Notes under the pieces: model-generated
Databases searched by the model: none
The model's input: only the letters and a program-made list of their open reading frames with translations
Told to the model about the DNA's origin: nothing
Made by a program: the position numbers and the translations under genes
Part shown: piece by piece, positions 8,722 to 17,658 of the stretch
How the letters are laid out: each line of letters starts with the position of its first letter
Numbering within the stretch: position 1 is the first letter of the stretch
NCBI RefSeq assembly: GCF_047228935.1
Contig: NZ_JBFEGG010000001.1
Location: 62,001 to 126,000 of the forward strand
DNA: 64,000 nucleotides
Reading direction: 5' to 3'
DNA from: Ornithinibacillus sp047228935
GTDB lineage: Bacteria; Bacillota; Bacilli; Bacillales; Amphibacillaceae

Positions 8722-9725
8722 TGATAAAAAAATATTTATTAGAGAAATTAATCTGGATACTTTTCTTTTGTTTCTTACAAGGAATATTCCTTGTTGTTGC
8801 CTATGTTGACTCTGCTATAAAGATTAGTTCAATCCTATATATAGTCTTTTTATCCTTTGTTCTCTTTATAGTATTTCTAGTTATTCAGTATGGTAGGGAA
8901 GTTTCCTTTTATAGACGTTTGGAAGAATGGGAGCCTAATGTTGACGTAGAAATAATAGGTGAAGGAAATACTCCTTTTGAACAGATTGTGGAAAAGACGA
9001 TCAAACAACAGATAGAATCTACTAAACAAGAGTTAAATCAGCTAGTAGTAGAGGTTGAACAGGGGAAAGATGAGTTATTATCTTGGATTCATGAAGTAAA
9101 GACTCCGTTAACAACAATGAAATTAATGATGGAAAGAATCGATGATAATGCGTTAAGAGAGCAGTTGATGTATGAATGGTTACGAGTGCATTTGCTTTTA
9201 GATCAACAACTACATAAACGCCGTTTATCATCGATGGAGAACGACCTTTATATCGAGAAAATGGATTTAGAAAAATTAATCATTCAAGAAATCCAATCAT
9301 TAAAAACGTGGTGTTTTCAAAAGGGGCTAGGCTTCGATGTTGATTTAAAGGTCTTTGAAGTATTATCCGATGCTAAGTGGCTACCTTTTATATTTCGTCA
9401 GATTTTAACCAATGCTGTTAAATATAGTGGGAAATCAGATATAAAGGTTCGAAGTTATCACAATAATGGTAAGGTAGTAGTGGAAATTCAAGATTATGGA
9501 CGTGGTATTGAAGCAAGGGATATTCCGCGTATTTTCGAAAAAGGATTTACTTCTACTAGTGACCATAAGGACCAAAATGCCACAGGAATGGGGCTTTATT
9601 TAGCGAAGAAGGCAGCCGTGCATTTAAAAATACATATGGATGTCGAATCTTCGTATGGTGTAGGGACATTGTTTATATTAACCTTTCCGCACAAGAATGA
9701 TTTTATAGATCTTATTAGCATGTGA
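8721..9725 (+). CDS. bceS: BceS-like intramembrane-sensing histidine kinase
   Basis: A kinase of 334 residues with two N-terminal membrane helices (about residues 8-29 and 36-57) joined by a very short external loop. It therefore has no extracellular sensor domain, as in BceS kinases that sense through their ABC transporter. The phospho-histidine is in ELLSWIHEVKTPLTTMKLM; the ATPase domain has N-box NAVKYS, G1 DYGRGI and G2 GMGLYLAKKAA. The start ATG overlaps the regulator stop codon (TGATG) with GAGG upstream. Confidence 0.9.
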   Translation: MIKKYLLEKLIWILFFCFLQGIFLVVAYVDSAIKISSILYIVFLSFVLFIVFLVIQYGREVSFYRRLEEWEPNVDVEIIGEGNTPFEQIVEKTIKQQIESTKQELNQLVVEVEQGKDELLSWIHEVKTPLTTMKLMMERIDDNALREQLMYEWLRVHLLLDQQLHKRRLSSMENDLYIEKMDLEKLIIQEIQSLKTWCFQKGLGFDVDLKVFEVLSDAKWLPFIFRQILTNAVKYSGKSDIKVRSYHNNGKVVVEIQDYGRGIEARDIPRIFEKGFTSTSDHKDQNATGMGLYLAKKAAVHLKIHMDVESSYGVGTLFILTFPHKNDFIDLISM

Positions 9726-9742
9726 CAAAGTTGTCACATGCT
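9717..9742. promoter_or_regulatory. 12-bp-arm palindrome: terminator or BceR operator
   Basis: Perfect inverted repeat AGCATGTGACAA/TTGTCACATGCT with a 2-bp centre, overlapping the kinase stop codon. Its core TGACA-N4-TGTCA resembles the inverted repeat I recall for BceR-type regulators, and it lies upstream of the ABC genes. It is followed by only a weak T-rich stretch (TTGTTATTTTG), so it could also end the bceRS transcript. Both roles may apply. Confidence 0.6.
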
Positions 9743-9821
9743 TTGTTATTTTGTTAGACGATTAGAGGGAAGTCTTTTAAGAATACAGGTATGCTATTAA
9801 TAGAAAAAGGAGTTGATTAGG

Positions 9822-10583
9822 ATGAGCATTTTGGAAGCGAAGAATATTGTAAAAACATACGGAAATAAATTAAATCGGCAAGATGTGCTAAAGGGCATTG
9901 ATATTAACGTTGAAAAAGGCGAATTTGTTGGTATAATGGGTCCTTCTGGATCGGGTAAAACAACCTTGTTAAACGTTCTTTCATCCATTGACCGTGTAAC
10001 ACAAGGTTCAATTCTAGTAGATGGACAGGAGTTCACCAGAATGAAGGATAAAGCATTGGCAGAGTTTAGAAAACGTCACCTAGGTTTTATCTTTCAAGAA
10101 TACCATCTTTTAGATACATTAACTGTCAAAGAAAATATTATGTTACCACTAACAGTTAATAAAACACCTAAGAAGGAAGCACAGCTAATGTTTGAACGGG
10201 TTACGAAGGAATTAGGTATCTTTGATATAAAGGATAAATATCCGAATGAAATTTCTGGTGGTCAGAAGCAAAGAACTTCGGCGGCGCGTGCGTTTGTTCA
10301 TCAGCCTAGTATCATTTTTGCAGATGAACCAACTGGGGCGTTGGATTCAAAGGCAGCATCTGATTTACTGAATAAATTAGGTGATCTAAATGAGAAGCTA
10401 AAAGCTACAATTGTCATGGTTACACATGATCCATTAGCAGCAAGCTATTGCAGCCGTGTCATTTTTATAAAGGACGGTCAAATCTTTACGAAATTAAATC
10501 GTGGGGAAGAGAGTAGGCAGGATTTCTTTCAAGATATCATTAAAACGCAAGGTGTGTTAGGTGGGGTACAGCATGAGCTTTAA
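9822..10583 (+). CDS. bceA: BceA-like ABC transporter ATP-binding protein
   Basis: ATPase subunit of a peptide-antibiotic detoxification transporter. Walker A GPSGSGKTT (about residue 41), signature SGGQKQRTSAAR, Walker B IIFADEPTGALDS and H-loop VTHD are all present. Length (253 residues) is normal. The ATG at 9822 is nine bases after AAAGGAG; an in-frame TTG at 9813 lies inside that region and is less likely. It overlaps the permease gene by 11 bp. Activity would remove bacitracin or lantibiotic-type peptides from their lipid targets; the specific ligand is unknown. Confidence 0.92.
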   Translation: MSILEAKNIVKTYGNKLNRQDVLKGIDINVEKGEFVGIMGPSGSGKTTLLNVLSSIDRVTQGSILVDGQEFTRMKDKALAEFRKRHLGFIFQEYHLLDTLTVKENIMLPLTVNKTPKKEAQLMFERVTKELGIFDIKDKYPNEISGGQKQRTSAARAFVHQPSIIFADEPTGALDSKAASDLLNKLGDLNEKLKATIVMVTHDPLAASYCSRVIFIKDGQIFTKLNRGEESRQDFFQDIIKTQGVLGGVQHEL

Positions 10584-12519
10584 ATCTCTCATCTTTCGAA
10601 ACTTATTAAAGAACATTAAAAATTATTATTTATATGTTTTTGCACTGGTATTTAGTGTTTCTTTATATTTTGCATTTGTCACACTACAATATGATCCTGC
10701 AATGGATATTACGACAGGGTCGATTAAAGGTGAAGCGGCAATGAAGGTATCTTCTGTACTTTTAATTGCCATTGTAGCGGTTTTTCTTGTGTATGCTAAT
10801 AATCTTTTTATTAAGCGAAGAGGGAAAGAGATAGGTTTATTTCAATTGGTCGGAATAACGAAGAAAAATGTATTTTGGATTATCGGGGTAGAAAATTTTG
10901 TCTTGTATTTTGGTTCTATGATACTTGGTATTTTTCTTGGTTTTGCATCGTCAAAGCTAATTATGATGATACTGATCAAAATCATTGGAATTAATGAGGT
11001 TGCAGAACTCCGATTTTCAACAGAAGCACTTGTCCAAACGGTGATTGTTTTTGCTGGAGTCTACGTATTGATTCTAATGTTAAATGCATGGTTTATTAAA
11101 AGACAAAGGATTTTATCACTGTTCCATACGACATCGACATCAGAAGAGAAAAAACATAAGGTTTCCATATTGGAAATCTTAATGGGGATAATTGGAATTG
11201 GACTCATTATATTTGGATATTATTTATCTACAAAGTTATTTGATGGACAATTTTCTATAATGGAAGAAATGTTCTATGCTATGTTAGTTATTCTAGGATC
11301 GGTAATTATCGGAACTTATTTCTTCTACAAGGGTTCAGTTCGATTTATGTTCAATCTCATTCGTAAGAAGGATAATGGATACTTATCTGTAAACAAAGTT
11401 CTTTCGCTATCCTCCATCATGTTCAGGATGAGGTCAAATTCTCTGTTATTAACTGTCGTAACAACTGTATCAGCATTAGCTATTGGGTTGTTATCCTTAT
11501 CGTATATTTCATATTATTCGGCAGAAAAGTCAGCAAAAAATTATATTGTGTATGATTTTTCTATTCCAAATGAGGAGAATGCTGAACAATTTACAGCTTT
11601 ATTAGAGGAAAATCAAATCGACTTTCATCAAACTAAAATTAAGATGCTAGCTGTTAATTCGGACATTTCGAATATTGTCCAAACTAGTCTAACAGATATA
11701 GCTTGGATGGAAGATAGCCAGGTACCAATCATTATCGTGTCAGACAACGATATTAAGGATTTAAATGTGAAGGAAGATGAAGCAGCATTTATCGGTATAG
11801 AGTCTTCACTAGGAACATTTATGTCCGTTCAAATGGGTAAATTTACGATATATGGTAATACAACTTCGTATGATTTAAATCTAAATAAAATTATGGAAGA
11901 CAAATTTGTTATTCCTTTGCGAGTTGGGGATGGTGGTTTTCCAACTACTGTAGTGGATGAAAAAGTATTTCAACAATTAAGTAAGGATATAGATCCAGAA
12001 ATAAAGCATGAGTTTACAGTATCTATAGGGGTCGACATAGAAGAGGAGGATGAGATCGAAAAAGCAAATGAGATTTTTCAATCTTCTATTGGTGTATGGG
12101 CAGGTCATGAGTCACAGCTTGAGACATTTAATAATCAAAAGCAAAATATGGGATTAATCATGTTTGTCGTTGCTTTTCTTGGGTTAACTTTTTTAATAAC
12201 TTCAGGATGTATCCTATATTTCAAACAAATGGATGAGGGAGAGCAAGAAAAATCAAACTATACCATTCTCAGGAAATTAGGTTTTACCAAAGGGGATTTG
12301 TTAAATGGAATTAAGGTAAAGCAAATGTTTAATTTTGGTATACCTTTACTAGTCGGACTTAGCCATAGCTACTTTGCAGTCAAATCCGGATGGTTCTGGT
12401 TCGGTACGGAATTATGGACACCGATGATTATTGTAATGGTACTATACACCATATTATATTCGATTTTTGGTATTCTCTCTGTTTTTTACTACAAGAAATT
12501 AATAAAGGAAGCTTTGTAG
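10573..12519 (+). CDS. bceB: BceB-like ABC transporter permease
   Basis: A 648-residue permease of the BceB class: ten predicted membrane helices and a large extracellular domain between helices 7 and 8 (about residues 310-520) that in this family serves as ligand sensor for the partner kinase. The N-terminus (FRNLLKNIKNYYLYVFALVFSVSLYFAF) is strongly BceB-like. ATG 10573 follows AGGTGGGG and overlaps the end of the ATPase gene, implying translational coupling. Confidence 0.92.
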   Translation: MSFKSLIFRNLLKNIKNYYLYVFALVFSVSLYFAFVTLQYDPAMDITTGSIKGEAAMKVSSVLLIAIVAVFLVYANNLFIKRRGKEIGLFQLVGITKKNVFWIIGVENFVLYFGSMILGIFLGFASSKLIMMILIKIIGINEVAELRFSTEALVQTVIVFAGVYVLILMLNAWFIKRQRILSLFHTTSTSEEKKHKVSILEILMGIIGIGLIIFGYYLSTKLFDGQFSIMEEMFYAMLVILGSVIIGTYFFYKGSVRFMFNLIRKKDNGYLSVNKVLSLSSIMFRMRSNSLLLTVVTTVSALAIGLLSLSYISYYSAEKSAKNYIVYDFSIPNEENAEQFTALLEENQIDFHQTKIKMLAVNSDISNIVQTSLTDIAWMEDSQVPIIIVSDNDIKDLNVKEDEAAFIGIESSLGTFMSVQMGKFTIYGNTTSYDLNLNKIMEDKFVIPLRVGDGGFPTTVVDEKVFQQLSKDIDPEIKHEFTVSIGVDIEEEDEIEKANEIFQSSIGVWAGHESQLETFNNQKQNMGLIMFVVAFLGLTFLITSGCILYFKQMDEGEQEKSNYTILRKLGFTKGDLLNGIKVKQMFNFGIPLLVGLSHSYFAVKSGWFWFGTELWTPMIIVMVLYTILYSIFGILSVFYYKKLIKEAL

Positions 12520-12530
12520 ATTATTTAAAA

Positions 12531-12569
12531 TGAGGCTAGCATGTAAGTGTTGGTAGCCTCATTTTTTTA
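12531..12569 (+). terminator. Terminator after bceAB
   Basis: Stem TGAGGCTA/TAGCCTCA followed by TTTTTTTAT. Confidence 0.9.
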
Positions 12570-12598
12570 TTGGAAGTTCGATTCCTCTCAATAGCCTA

Positions 12599-12627
12599 TT
12601 TACAAATTGAGGAAAAAGTGTAATAAT
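12599..12627 (+). promoter_or_regulatory. Promoter of the ABC-F leader
   Basis: TTTACA (-35, 12599) and AATAAT (-10, 12622) are separated by 17 bp, with a TG one base upstream of the -10 (extended -10). Transcription would start near 12634, giving a leader of about 380 nt before the ABC-F gene. Confidence 0.6.
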
Positions 12628-12658
12628 TGAGTGAATTTTAAAGGAGGTAAGTAAGCGT

Positions 12659-12679
12659 ATGATGCCAACGAATTGCTAA
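12659..12679 (+). CDS. Putative leader peptide MMPTNC
   Basis: A six-codon ORF follows a very strong AAGGAGG (12641-12647) by 11 bases. No longer ORF uses this site. Short leader peptides with strong Shine-Dalgarno sequences are common before ribosome-targeting antibiotic resistance genes, where drug-stalled ribosomes change RNA folding. The bases between the Shine-Dalgarno and the start (GTAAGTAAG) are exactly complementary to CTTACTTAC near 12782-12790, so a ribosome sitting here would break that helix. The peptide itself is not proven to be made. Confidence 0.55.
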   Translation: MMPTNC

Positions 12680-12940
12680 TTATTAATTATGTGTAATTAA
12701 TAAGGATTTTTAATGTGTGAATTACCTAGAATTTTAGGTTTATTTGTTATGCCATTAAAAATCAGGCAATTTATAAGGCTACTTACTTACTGAAACGGGA
12801 TAATTAATATTAGTTCGAGAACCAGACTTAGGGTTCTTGTGTATTTTTGTATAGATATGCACTATAAACTTGTGCCAATATTTATATCATCTATCCTTTT
12901 AGACTGTAAGAAGCAATATCTTCTTATGGTCTTTTTTCAT
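12680..12940 (+). promoter_or_regulatory. Attenuator leader of the ABC-F gene
   Basis: The leader holds several hairpins: TTATTAATTA/TAATTAATAA (about 12679-12702), GATTTTTAATG/CATTAAAAATC (about 12705-12763) with an inner ACCTA/TAGGT stem, AGAACC/GGTTCT (12818-12837), and finally an intrinsic terminator at 12901-12937 (AGACTGTAAGAAG against CTTCTTATGGTCT with two G-U pairs, then TTTTTT). A terminator 78 bp before the ATG and downstream of a leader ORF is the pattern of transcription attenuation, as known for Bacillus vmlR and other ABC-F genes. Which helices compete is inferred, not shown. Confidence 0.65.
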
Positions 12941-13014
12941 ATAGGAATAGTAGGAGTCTTCTAGCCTGTCTTAGAATGGTGTGACGTACAGGAAGAAAGA
13001 AGGTAGGAATAATT

Positions 13015-14943
13015 ATGTTAGAGTTAAAAGTTAATGGCTTGAAAAAATTTATGGATGCAACACTTGTGCTAGAGAATGTTACCTTTGAAGCGTTTGATGG
13101 CGAAAGGGTAGGAATTGTCGGGGTTAACGGTAGTGGGAAAAGTACTATTCTAAAAATAATAGCTGGGTTAGAGCTAATGAACTATTACCCAGGATATCCG
13201 CAAACGACAAGTTATGGGTATGATGAGGGTTTAATCAATATTATACCTAATGGGGCAACCACTGCTTACTTGGAACAAATGCCAGAGTATCCAGGGCAAT
13301 ATAAGGTTATCGATATCTTAAACCTTGCCTTTGAGGAAATTGATAAAATTGAAAAGCAAATGCGTGAGATAGAAGAGCAAATGAAGGTGTTAGAAGGTAC
13401 CGATTTAGAAAAAGCTTTAAACAGATATAGTAACCTAGTTCAAAACTATGAAGTAAAAGGCGGATATGAGCGTAAGGAAAAATTAAGCAAAGTATGTACA
13501 GGGCTCAAATTTAATGATCACTTTTTAAACAAAGAATTTGATATCCTAAGTGGCGGAGAGAAAACGACCGTTATTTTGGGGAAACTTCTTATCCATAGTC
13601 CAGAAATTTTACTGTTGGATGAACCAACGAATCATTTAGATATGGAGTCAATCGAATGGCTAGAAAGTTATTTGAAAAGCTATAAAGGTATAGTCCTGCT
13701 TGTATCACATGATCGTTATTTTCTTGATCATGTCGCTACGAAAATTGTGGAAGTAGAAGATAAACAATCAGTTAGTTATAAAGGAGATTATTCATCGTTT
13801 GTAACTCAAAAGGAAGAAAATATAAGAATTCAATATGAACAATTTCGACAGCAGCAAAAGAAAATTACTGCTATGGAAAATACGGTAAAGGATTTAAGAG
13901 ACTGGGCAATGCGGGCGGATAATAATAAGTTTTTTAGAAGAGCAGCAAGCATTCAGAAAAGATTAGAAAAAATCGAACGCTTGGAAAATCCTAAAACTGA
14001 GAGAAAGAATATGAGATTAAGTTTTAACGATGTTGAGCGTTCTGGTAAAGAGGTTATCAAAGCAACAAACCTTTCTAAAAAATACGGTGATAAGGAAATT
14101 TTTCATAATGCCGAGGTTATGATTCATTACGGTGAAAGGGTAGGTTTAATTGGGCCAAACGGAAGTGGGAAGACTACATTTCTTAAGATGTTGTTAGGAG
14201 AAGAACAACCAGATGCTGGAGAGATTACTTTAGGAGCAAGTGTCAATGTAGCGTACCTGCCACAAAAAATTACTTTTCCAAATGAGGAACGTATGTTAAT
14301 TGAAGTTTTTCGTGAGGATATCTCTATATTAGAAGGAAAAGCACGCGAGTATTTAGCAAAATTTATGTTTTATAAGTCTAGTGTTTATAAAAAAGTGAAG
14401 TTTCTATCTGGTGGCGAGCGGATCAGACTAAAGCTTGCTATGTTACTTTATCAAGATATAAACTTATTAATTTTGGATGAACCGACGAATCACTTGGATA
14501 TTGAATCTATCGAAACCCTTGAAGAGGCTTTGGAAGATTTCAAAGGGACTATTTTCTTTATCTCTCATGATCGATATTTCATAAATAAAATGTGCGACAG
14601 AGTAATAGCGGTGGAAAATCATGCTTTAAAAAGCTATTTAGGAAATTATGACTTTTATAAAGCTGAGCTTGAAAAAATACCTATGCTGAAAAAGGAAAAT
14701 AAACCGATACCGTTTGTAAAGCCGGAGCCGAAAACGAAGAATCAAGCACAAAATAAAACGATTAATGAAGCTAAATTACTAGAGAAAATTGATTTACTTG
14801 AGAAGGAAATTAACGAGTTAGATATTTCTATGTCGGCTGAACAGATAGATTATGAGGAGCTTCAAAATTTGTACACTAGAAAAGTGGAATTGAGTGAAGA
14901 ATTGGATGTGGCAATGGATTTGTGGTTAAGCTCTAAGGAATAA
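13015..14943 (+). CDS. ABC-F family ribosomal protection protein
   Basis: A 642-residue protein with two ABC ATPase domains and no membrane segment. First domain: GVNGSGKST (about residue 39), LSGGEKT, LLLDEPTNHLDM; second: GPNGSGKTT (about residue 380), LSGGERIRLKL, LLILDEPTNHLD. The linker between them (about residues 260-345, charged and helical) is where ABC-F proteins reach the ribosomal peptidyl-transferase centre. There is an insertion after the first Walker A region and a C-terminal coiled coil. Family members displace lincosamides, pleuromutilins and streptogramin A; the attenuator leader supports an antibiotic-resistance role, but the drug class cannot be named. Confidence 0.88.
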   Translation: MLELKVNGLKKFMDATLVLENVTFEAFDGERVGIVGVNGSGKSTILKIIAGLELMNYYPGYPQTTSYGYDEGLINIIPNGATTAYLEQMPEYPGQYKVIDILNLAFEEIDKIEKQMREIEEQMKVLEGTDLEKALNRYSNLVQNYEVKGGYERKEKLSKVCTGLKFNDHFLNKEFDILSGGEKTTVILGKLLIHSPEILLLDEPTNHLDMESIEWLESYLKSYKGIVLLVSHDRYFLDHVATKIVEVEDKQSVSYKGDYSSFVTQKEENIRIQYEQFRQQQKKITAMENTVKDLRDWAMRADNNKFFRRAASIQKRLEKIERLENPKTERKNMRLSFNDVERSGKEVIKATNLSKKYGDKEIFHNAEVMIHYGERVGLIGPNGSGKTTFLKMLLGEEQPDAGEITLGASVNVAYLPQKITFPNEERMLIEVFREDISILEGKAREYLAKFMFYKSSVYKKVKFLSGGERIRLKLAMLLYQDINLLILDEPTNHLDIESIETLEEALEDFKGTIFFISHDRYFINKMCDRVIAVENHALKSYLGNYDFYKAELEKIPMLKKENKPIPFVKPEPKTKNQAQNKTINEAKLLEKIDLLEKEINELDISMSAEQIDYEELQNLYTRKVELSEELDVAMDLWLSSKE

Positions 14944-15078
14944 ATTTTAGGGAAAGTCATTGCAATCATTAGATAAGTGGGTCAACCGACCTGTCCCCGT
15001 GTCCCATTTTTGGATTATTTTTAGGGTTTTGGTTATCTTAAGGAAAGAGTCTAAAGTTGGTTGGGGTGATTGTGTTTG

Positions 15079-15546
15079 ATGATGTCGAAGAGACATTTGT
15101 ATTTTAATGTTGCAATGATGATTTTTCCTTGGTTGACACTATTGTTTATTGGGAAGCGAAGTTTTAAACGGTATGCGTTTGGTGGCTTTTTTATCATTAT
15201 TTTTGAAATTGTTAACCATTTGTATGGACACAAGCGGAATTGGTGGAAATTTTATGATAAAAAGGACGCCTTCTATAAGGATGAACTTCCATTTAGTATA
15301 GAACCATATATGCCACTTTCCATGTGGATATTGAAGTATACTTATGGAAACTTTAAAAAATTTATCATTGTAAATGCAATTGCAGATGCTATCTTTGCAT
15401 TTCCGGGAATTGAGATTCTGAAAAAATTTAAGATTGTTGGGCTTCATCGATTAAGTAATATTCAATTCTTTTTTTACTTGCACTATAAAGCTTACTTGTT
15501 GTATGGAATACAATATTTAGTTGAGAAGGTAAGAAAAACAGCTTAA
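15079..15546 (+). CDS. Small membrane protein of unknown function
   Basis: About 155 residues with two close N-terminal hydrophobic segments, a polar middle (GHKRNWWKFYDKKDAFYKDELPF) and amphipathic C-terminal helices. I do not recognise the family with certainty; its size and setting next to a CBO0543-like protein suggest a related membrane protein. ATG 15079 is eight bases after GGGGTGAT; TTG codons at 15070 and 15076 are alternatives. It has its own terminator. Confidence 0.6.
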   Translation: MMSKRHLYFNVAMMIFPWLTLLFIGKRSFKRYAFGGFFIIIFEIVNHLYGHKRNWWKFYDKKDAFYKDELPFSIEPYMPLSMWILKYTYGNFKKFIIVNAIADAIFAFPGIEILKKFKIVGLHRLSNIQFFFYLHYKAYLLYGIQYLVEKVRKTA

Positions 15547-15552
15547 ATCATG

Positions 15553-15598
15553 ACACCCATAAATGTAGAGATTCAATATTTATGGGTGTTTTATTTTG
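15553..15598 (+). terminator. Terminator
   Basis: Stem ACACCCATAAAT/ATTTATGGGTGT followed by TTTTATTTT. Confidence 0.88.
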
Positions 15599-15657
15599 GA
15601 TATTGGAAAAAATGGGGAGTATGCAATTATAATTACTGAATTTTTCCAAGGAGATCA

Positions 15658-16236
15658 ATGAAATTGAAACCATTACTAGATGAGGAAAAAATTGAAGGTA
15701 CGAAAGAGTTTTATATGAAGATACATAATGTTGAAATGGAATATTTGGAATACTGGAAGGAAAACACGTTATGGCATTGGGAGTATTGGTTATCTGTATT
15801 TCTGACACTTTTCCCTTGGGTATTATGGATAATGTTTCGAAAACGCGGAAGTGAGGCAAGGCTCTTATTAGCAGGTAGTATAGTAATTATTATTAGCTCT
15901 TGGTTAGACTTTCTAGGAGTTATATTGGGATTATGGCATTATACAGGAAAGGCATTGCCTACAATTCCTACGTATGTTCCATGGGATATCACATTGCTTC
16001 CAGTTACTATCATGTTTTGGCTACAATATAAACCAGATGCAAATCCATTTTTAAAGGCAATCATATTTGCTGGAATGACAGCTTTTATTGGAGAACCGCT
16101 ATTTAAATGGTTAGGATTGTATGCCACAGATCATTGGAAGGCTATCTATTCATTTCCAATTTATATTGTCATTTACTTAATTGTTTATAGGATTAGTATA
16201 GCAAAAACGTTTGAACCACTAGCTGCAAAGAAATAA
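15658..16236 (+). CDS. CBO0543-like membrane protein
   Basis: A 192-residue integral membrane protein with an N-terminal amphipathic region and about five membrane helices. Its pattern (WHWEYWLSVFLTLFPWVLWIMF, then IISSWLDFLGV, then LPTIPTYVPWDITLLPV) matches what I recall of the CBO0543 family, which is widespread in Bacillaceae and has no known function. AAGGAG lies just before the ATG. It is a single-gene unit between terminators. Confidence 0.7.
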   Translation: MKLKPLLDEEKIEGTKEFYMKIHNVEMEYLEYWKENTLWHWEYWLSVFLTLFPWVLWIMFRKRGSEARLLLAGSIVIIISSWLDFLGVILGLWHYTGKALPTIPTYVPWDITLLPVTIMFWLQYKPDANPFLKAIIFAGMTAFIGEPLFKWLGLYATDHWKAIYSFPIYIVIYLIVYRISIAKTFEPLAAKK

Positions 16237-16244
16237 ACACATTG

Positions 16245-16275
16245 AACCTCACAAGATCCAGGTGAGGTTTTTTTT
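16245..16275 (+). terminator. Terminator
   Basis: Stem AACCTCAC/GTGAGGTT followed by TTTTTT. Confidence 0.88.
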
Positions 16276-16405
16276 ATAAGAGAAATCTACTCTATCTGAA
16301 ACGTTTCTTTTTAAATTACGTATCTTATGACAGTGTAATAGATTTAGGAAAGTATCATTTTAATATAGAAGAGTGAACTAATACTTTTTGAAAGGAAGTT
16401 TTCAA

Positions 16406-16981
16406 ATGAACCTATCTTTAATGTTCATACATAGTGCAGGCCCACAAGGTGAAAATCAAGGAAGTGGTAAACTAACCGCATATTTACAAAAGGAGCTAAG
16501 TAGAGAATACCACCTTATCCATCCTAATATGCAAACACCAGAAGATCCGAAATATGACGAATGGAAAGAACAAATTGAAAAAGAATTAGATCAACTTTCT
16601 GGTAAGGTTATCTTAGTGGGACATTCGTTAGGTGGTTCTGTACTATTAAAATATCTTTCAGAGGAATCTTTCAAAGTACAAGTTTTGGGTTTGTTTATAG
16701 TGGCAGCACCATTTTGGGGTATCGATGAAGATTGGCAACGGAGCGATTTTTTTCTTAGAGAAGATTTCGAACAACCTCTAAAAGAAATACCATATTTGTT
16801 CCTTTATCATAGCATTGATGAGAAAATCGTACCCTTTTCACATCATACTGAATATGCAGAAAAGCTTCCTCATGGAAAAAGAAGAGTTATTTCGGGGGAG
16901 GAGCATTTGTTTGAAAATGGACTTCCTGAATTATTGGATGACATAAAAAATCTGTTAACCAAAGAGAAGAGGAGCTTTTGA
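16406..16981 (+). CDS. Alpha/beta hydrolase, RBBP9/YdeN type
   Basis: A 191-residue compact serine hydrolase with the nucleophile elbow GHSLGGS (Ser near residue 73), an acidic residue in HSIDEKIVPF and the catalytic His in GEEHLF. Length and order match the RBBP9/YdeN family; substrate unknown. ATG 16406 follows AAAGGAAG by seven bases. It is convergent with the CueP-like gene and shares a hairpin with it. Confidence 0.85.
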   Translation: MNLSLMFIHSAGPQGENQGSGKLTAYLQKELSREYHLIHPNMQTPEDPKYDEWKEQIEKELDQLSGKVILVGHSLGGSVLLKYLSEESFKVQVLGLFIVAAPFWGIDEDWQRSDFFLREDFEQPLKEIPYLFLYHSIDEKIVPFSHHTEYAEKLPHGKRRVISGEEHLFENGLPELLDDIKNLLTKEKRSF

Positions 16982-16993
16982 AGCTCCTTCTCT
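16963..16993. terminator. Shared hairpin between convergent genes
   Basis: AGAGAAGAGGAGCTT pairs with AAGCTCCTTCTCT with a two-base bulge. T-tracts are weak on both sides, so termination efficiency is uncertain. Confidence 0.55.
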
Positions 16994-16995
16994 AT

Positions 16996-17505
16996 TTATC
17001 GTAATTGCATTGTTGTGATACAAGTATTGTCACCTTCAAAAGTAGATATCTCTGACTCTGCAACTTTACCGTTATATTCAATCTTTACTTGATACGTCTT
17101 ATCACGGGGCAACCATAGATCAATAAATCCATTTGCAAATGATGTCATGGACTCATTAACGACAACATTGCCATCTTCATCCTCAATATAAACGTCAAAT
17201 GCTTTCTCTATTAGCTCACCTTGGCAGCCGGTTAAGCTATGAATCGCACATTCATGGGTTGTTTTTTCAAAAGGTGCAATGGAAACGAAAAACTCATCTT
17301 CAGGAAGATCATAGGTTGTTTTCTTTTGATTGTTATCTGTCACAGTAAGCTTGTGTGAATCGATAGAAGCGGAAACATCTTCAAAATTTCCTATACTATA
17401 TTCGTGAACTAACTCTTTAATATCTTTAACTTCCTGTGATGAATTTCCACAAGCGGTCAGTATCAATAGCAATAGTCCTGTTATTCCGATTAAAGCGTTT
17501 TTCAT
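16996..17505 (-). CDS. CueP-family metal-binding lipoprotein
   Basis: A 169-residue lipoprotein: signal peptide with lipobox LTAC (Cys near residue 19). The mature part carries the CueP pattern: ECAIHSLTGCQGEL (two Cys and a His), NGFIDLWLPRDKTYQV, and a C-terminal TCITTMQL. In Salmonella CueP binds periplasmic copper with three conserved cysteines, all present here. In a Gram-positive it would be anchored on the outer face of the membrane. No copper exporter lies beside it. Confidence 0.85.
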   Translation of the reverse strand: MKNALIGITGLLLLILTACGNSSQEVKDIKELVHEYSIGNFEDVSASIDSHKLTVTDNNQKKTTYDLPEDEFFVSIAPFEKTTHECAIHSLTGCQGELIEKAFDVYIEDEDGNVVVNESMTSFANGFIDLWLPRDKTYQVKIEYNGKVAESEISTFEGDNTCITTMQLR

Positions 17506-17658
17506 TTAACCTCAACTCCTGAATTTAGTCTAAATGTTATTCTACTATACTAATCCATTCGATACCCTTTTTTTCACGAAAAGTTCATACTTCTTTTTAC
17601 TTTGTGGTAATATTATTATCAAAAATGATAGAATCTTAGACAAAAAAGGAGTAATCGA

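Noticed and set aside
15139..15447. Frame antisense to the small membrane protein gene (102 codons)
   Set aside because: Lacks a ribosome binding site; the plus-strand frame has a good site, membrane helices and a terminator.
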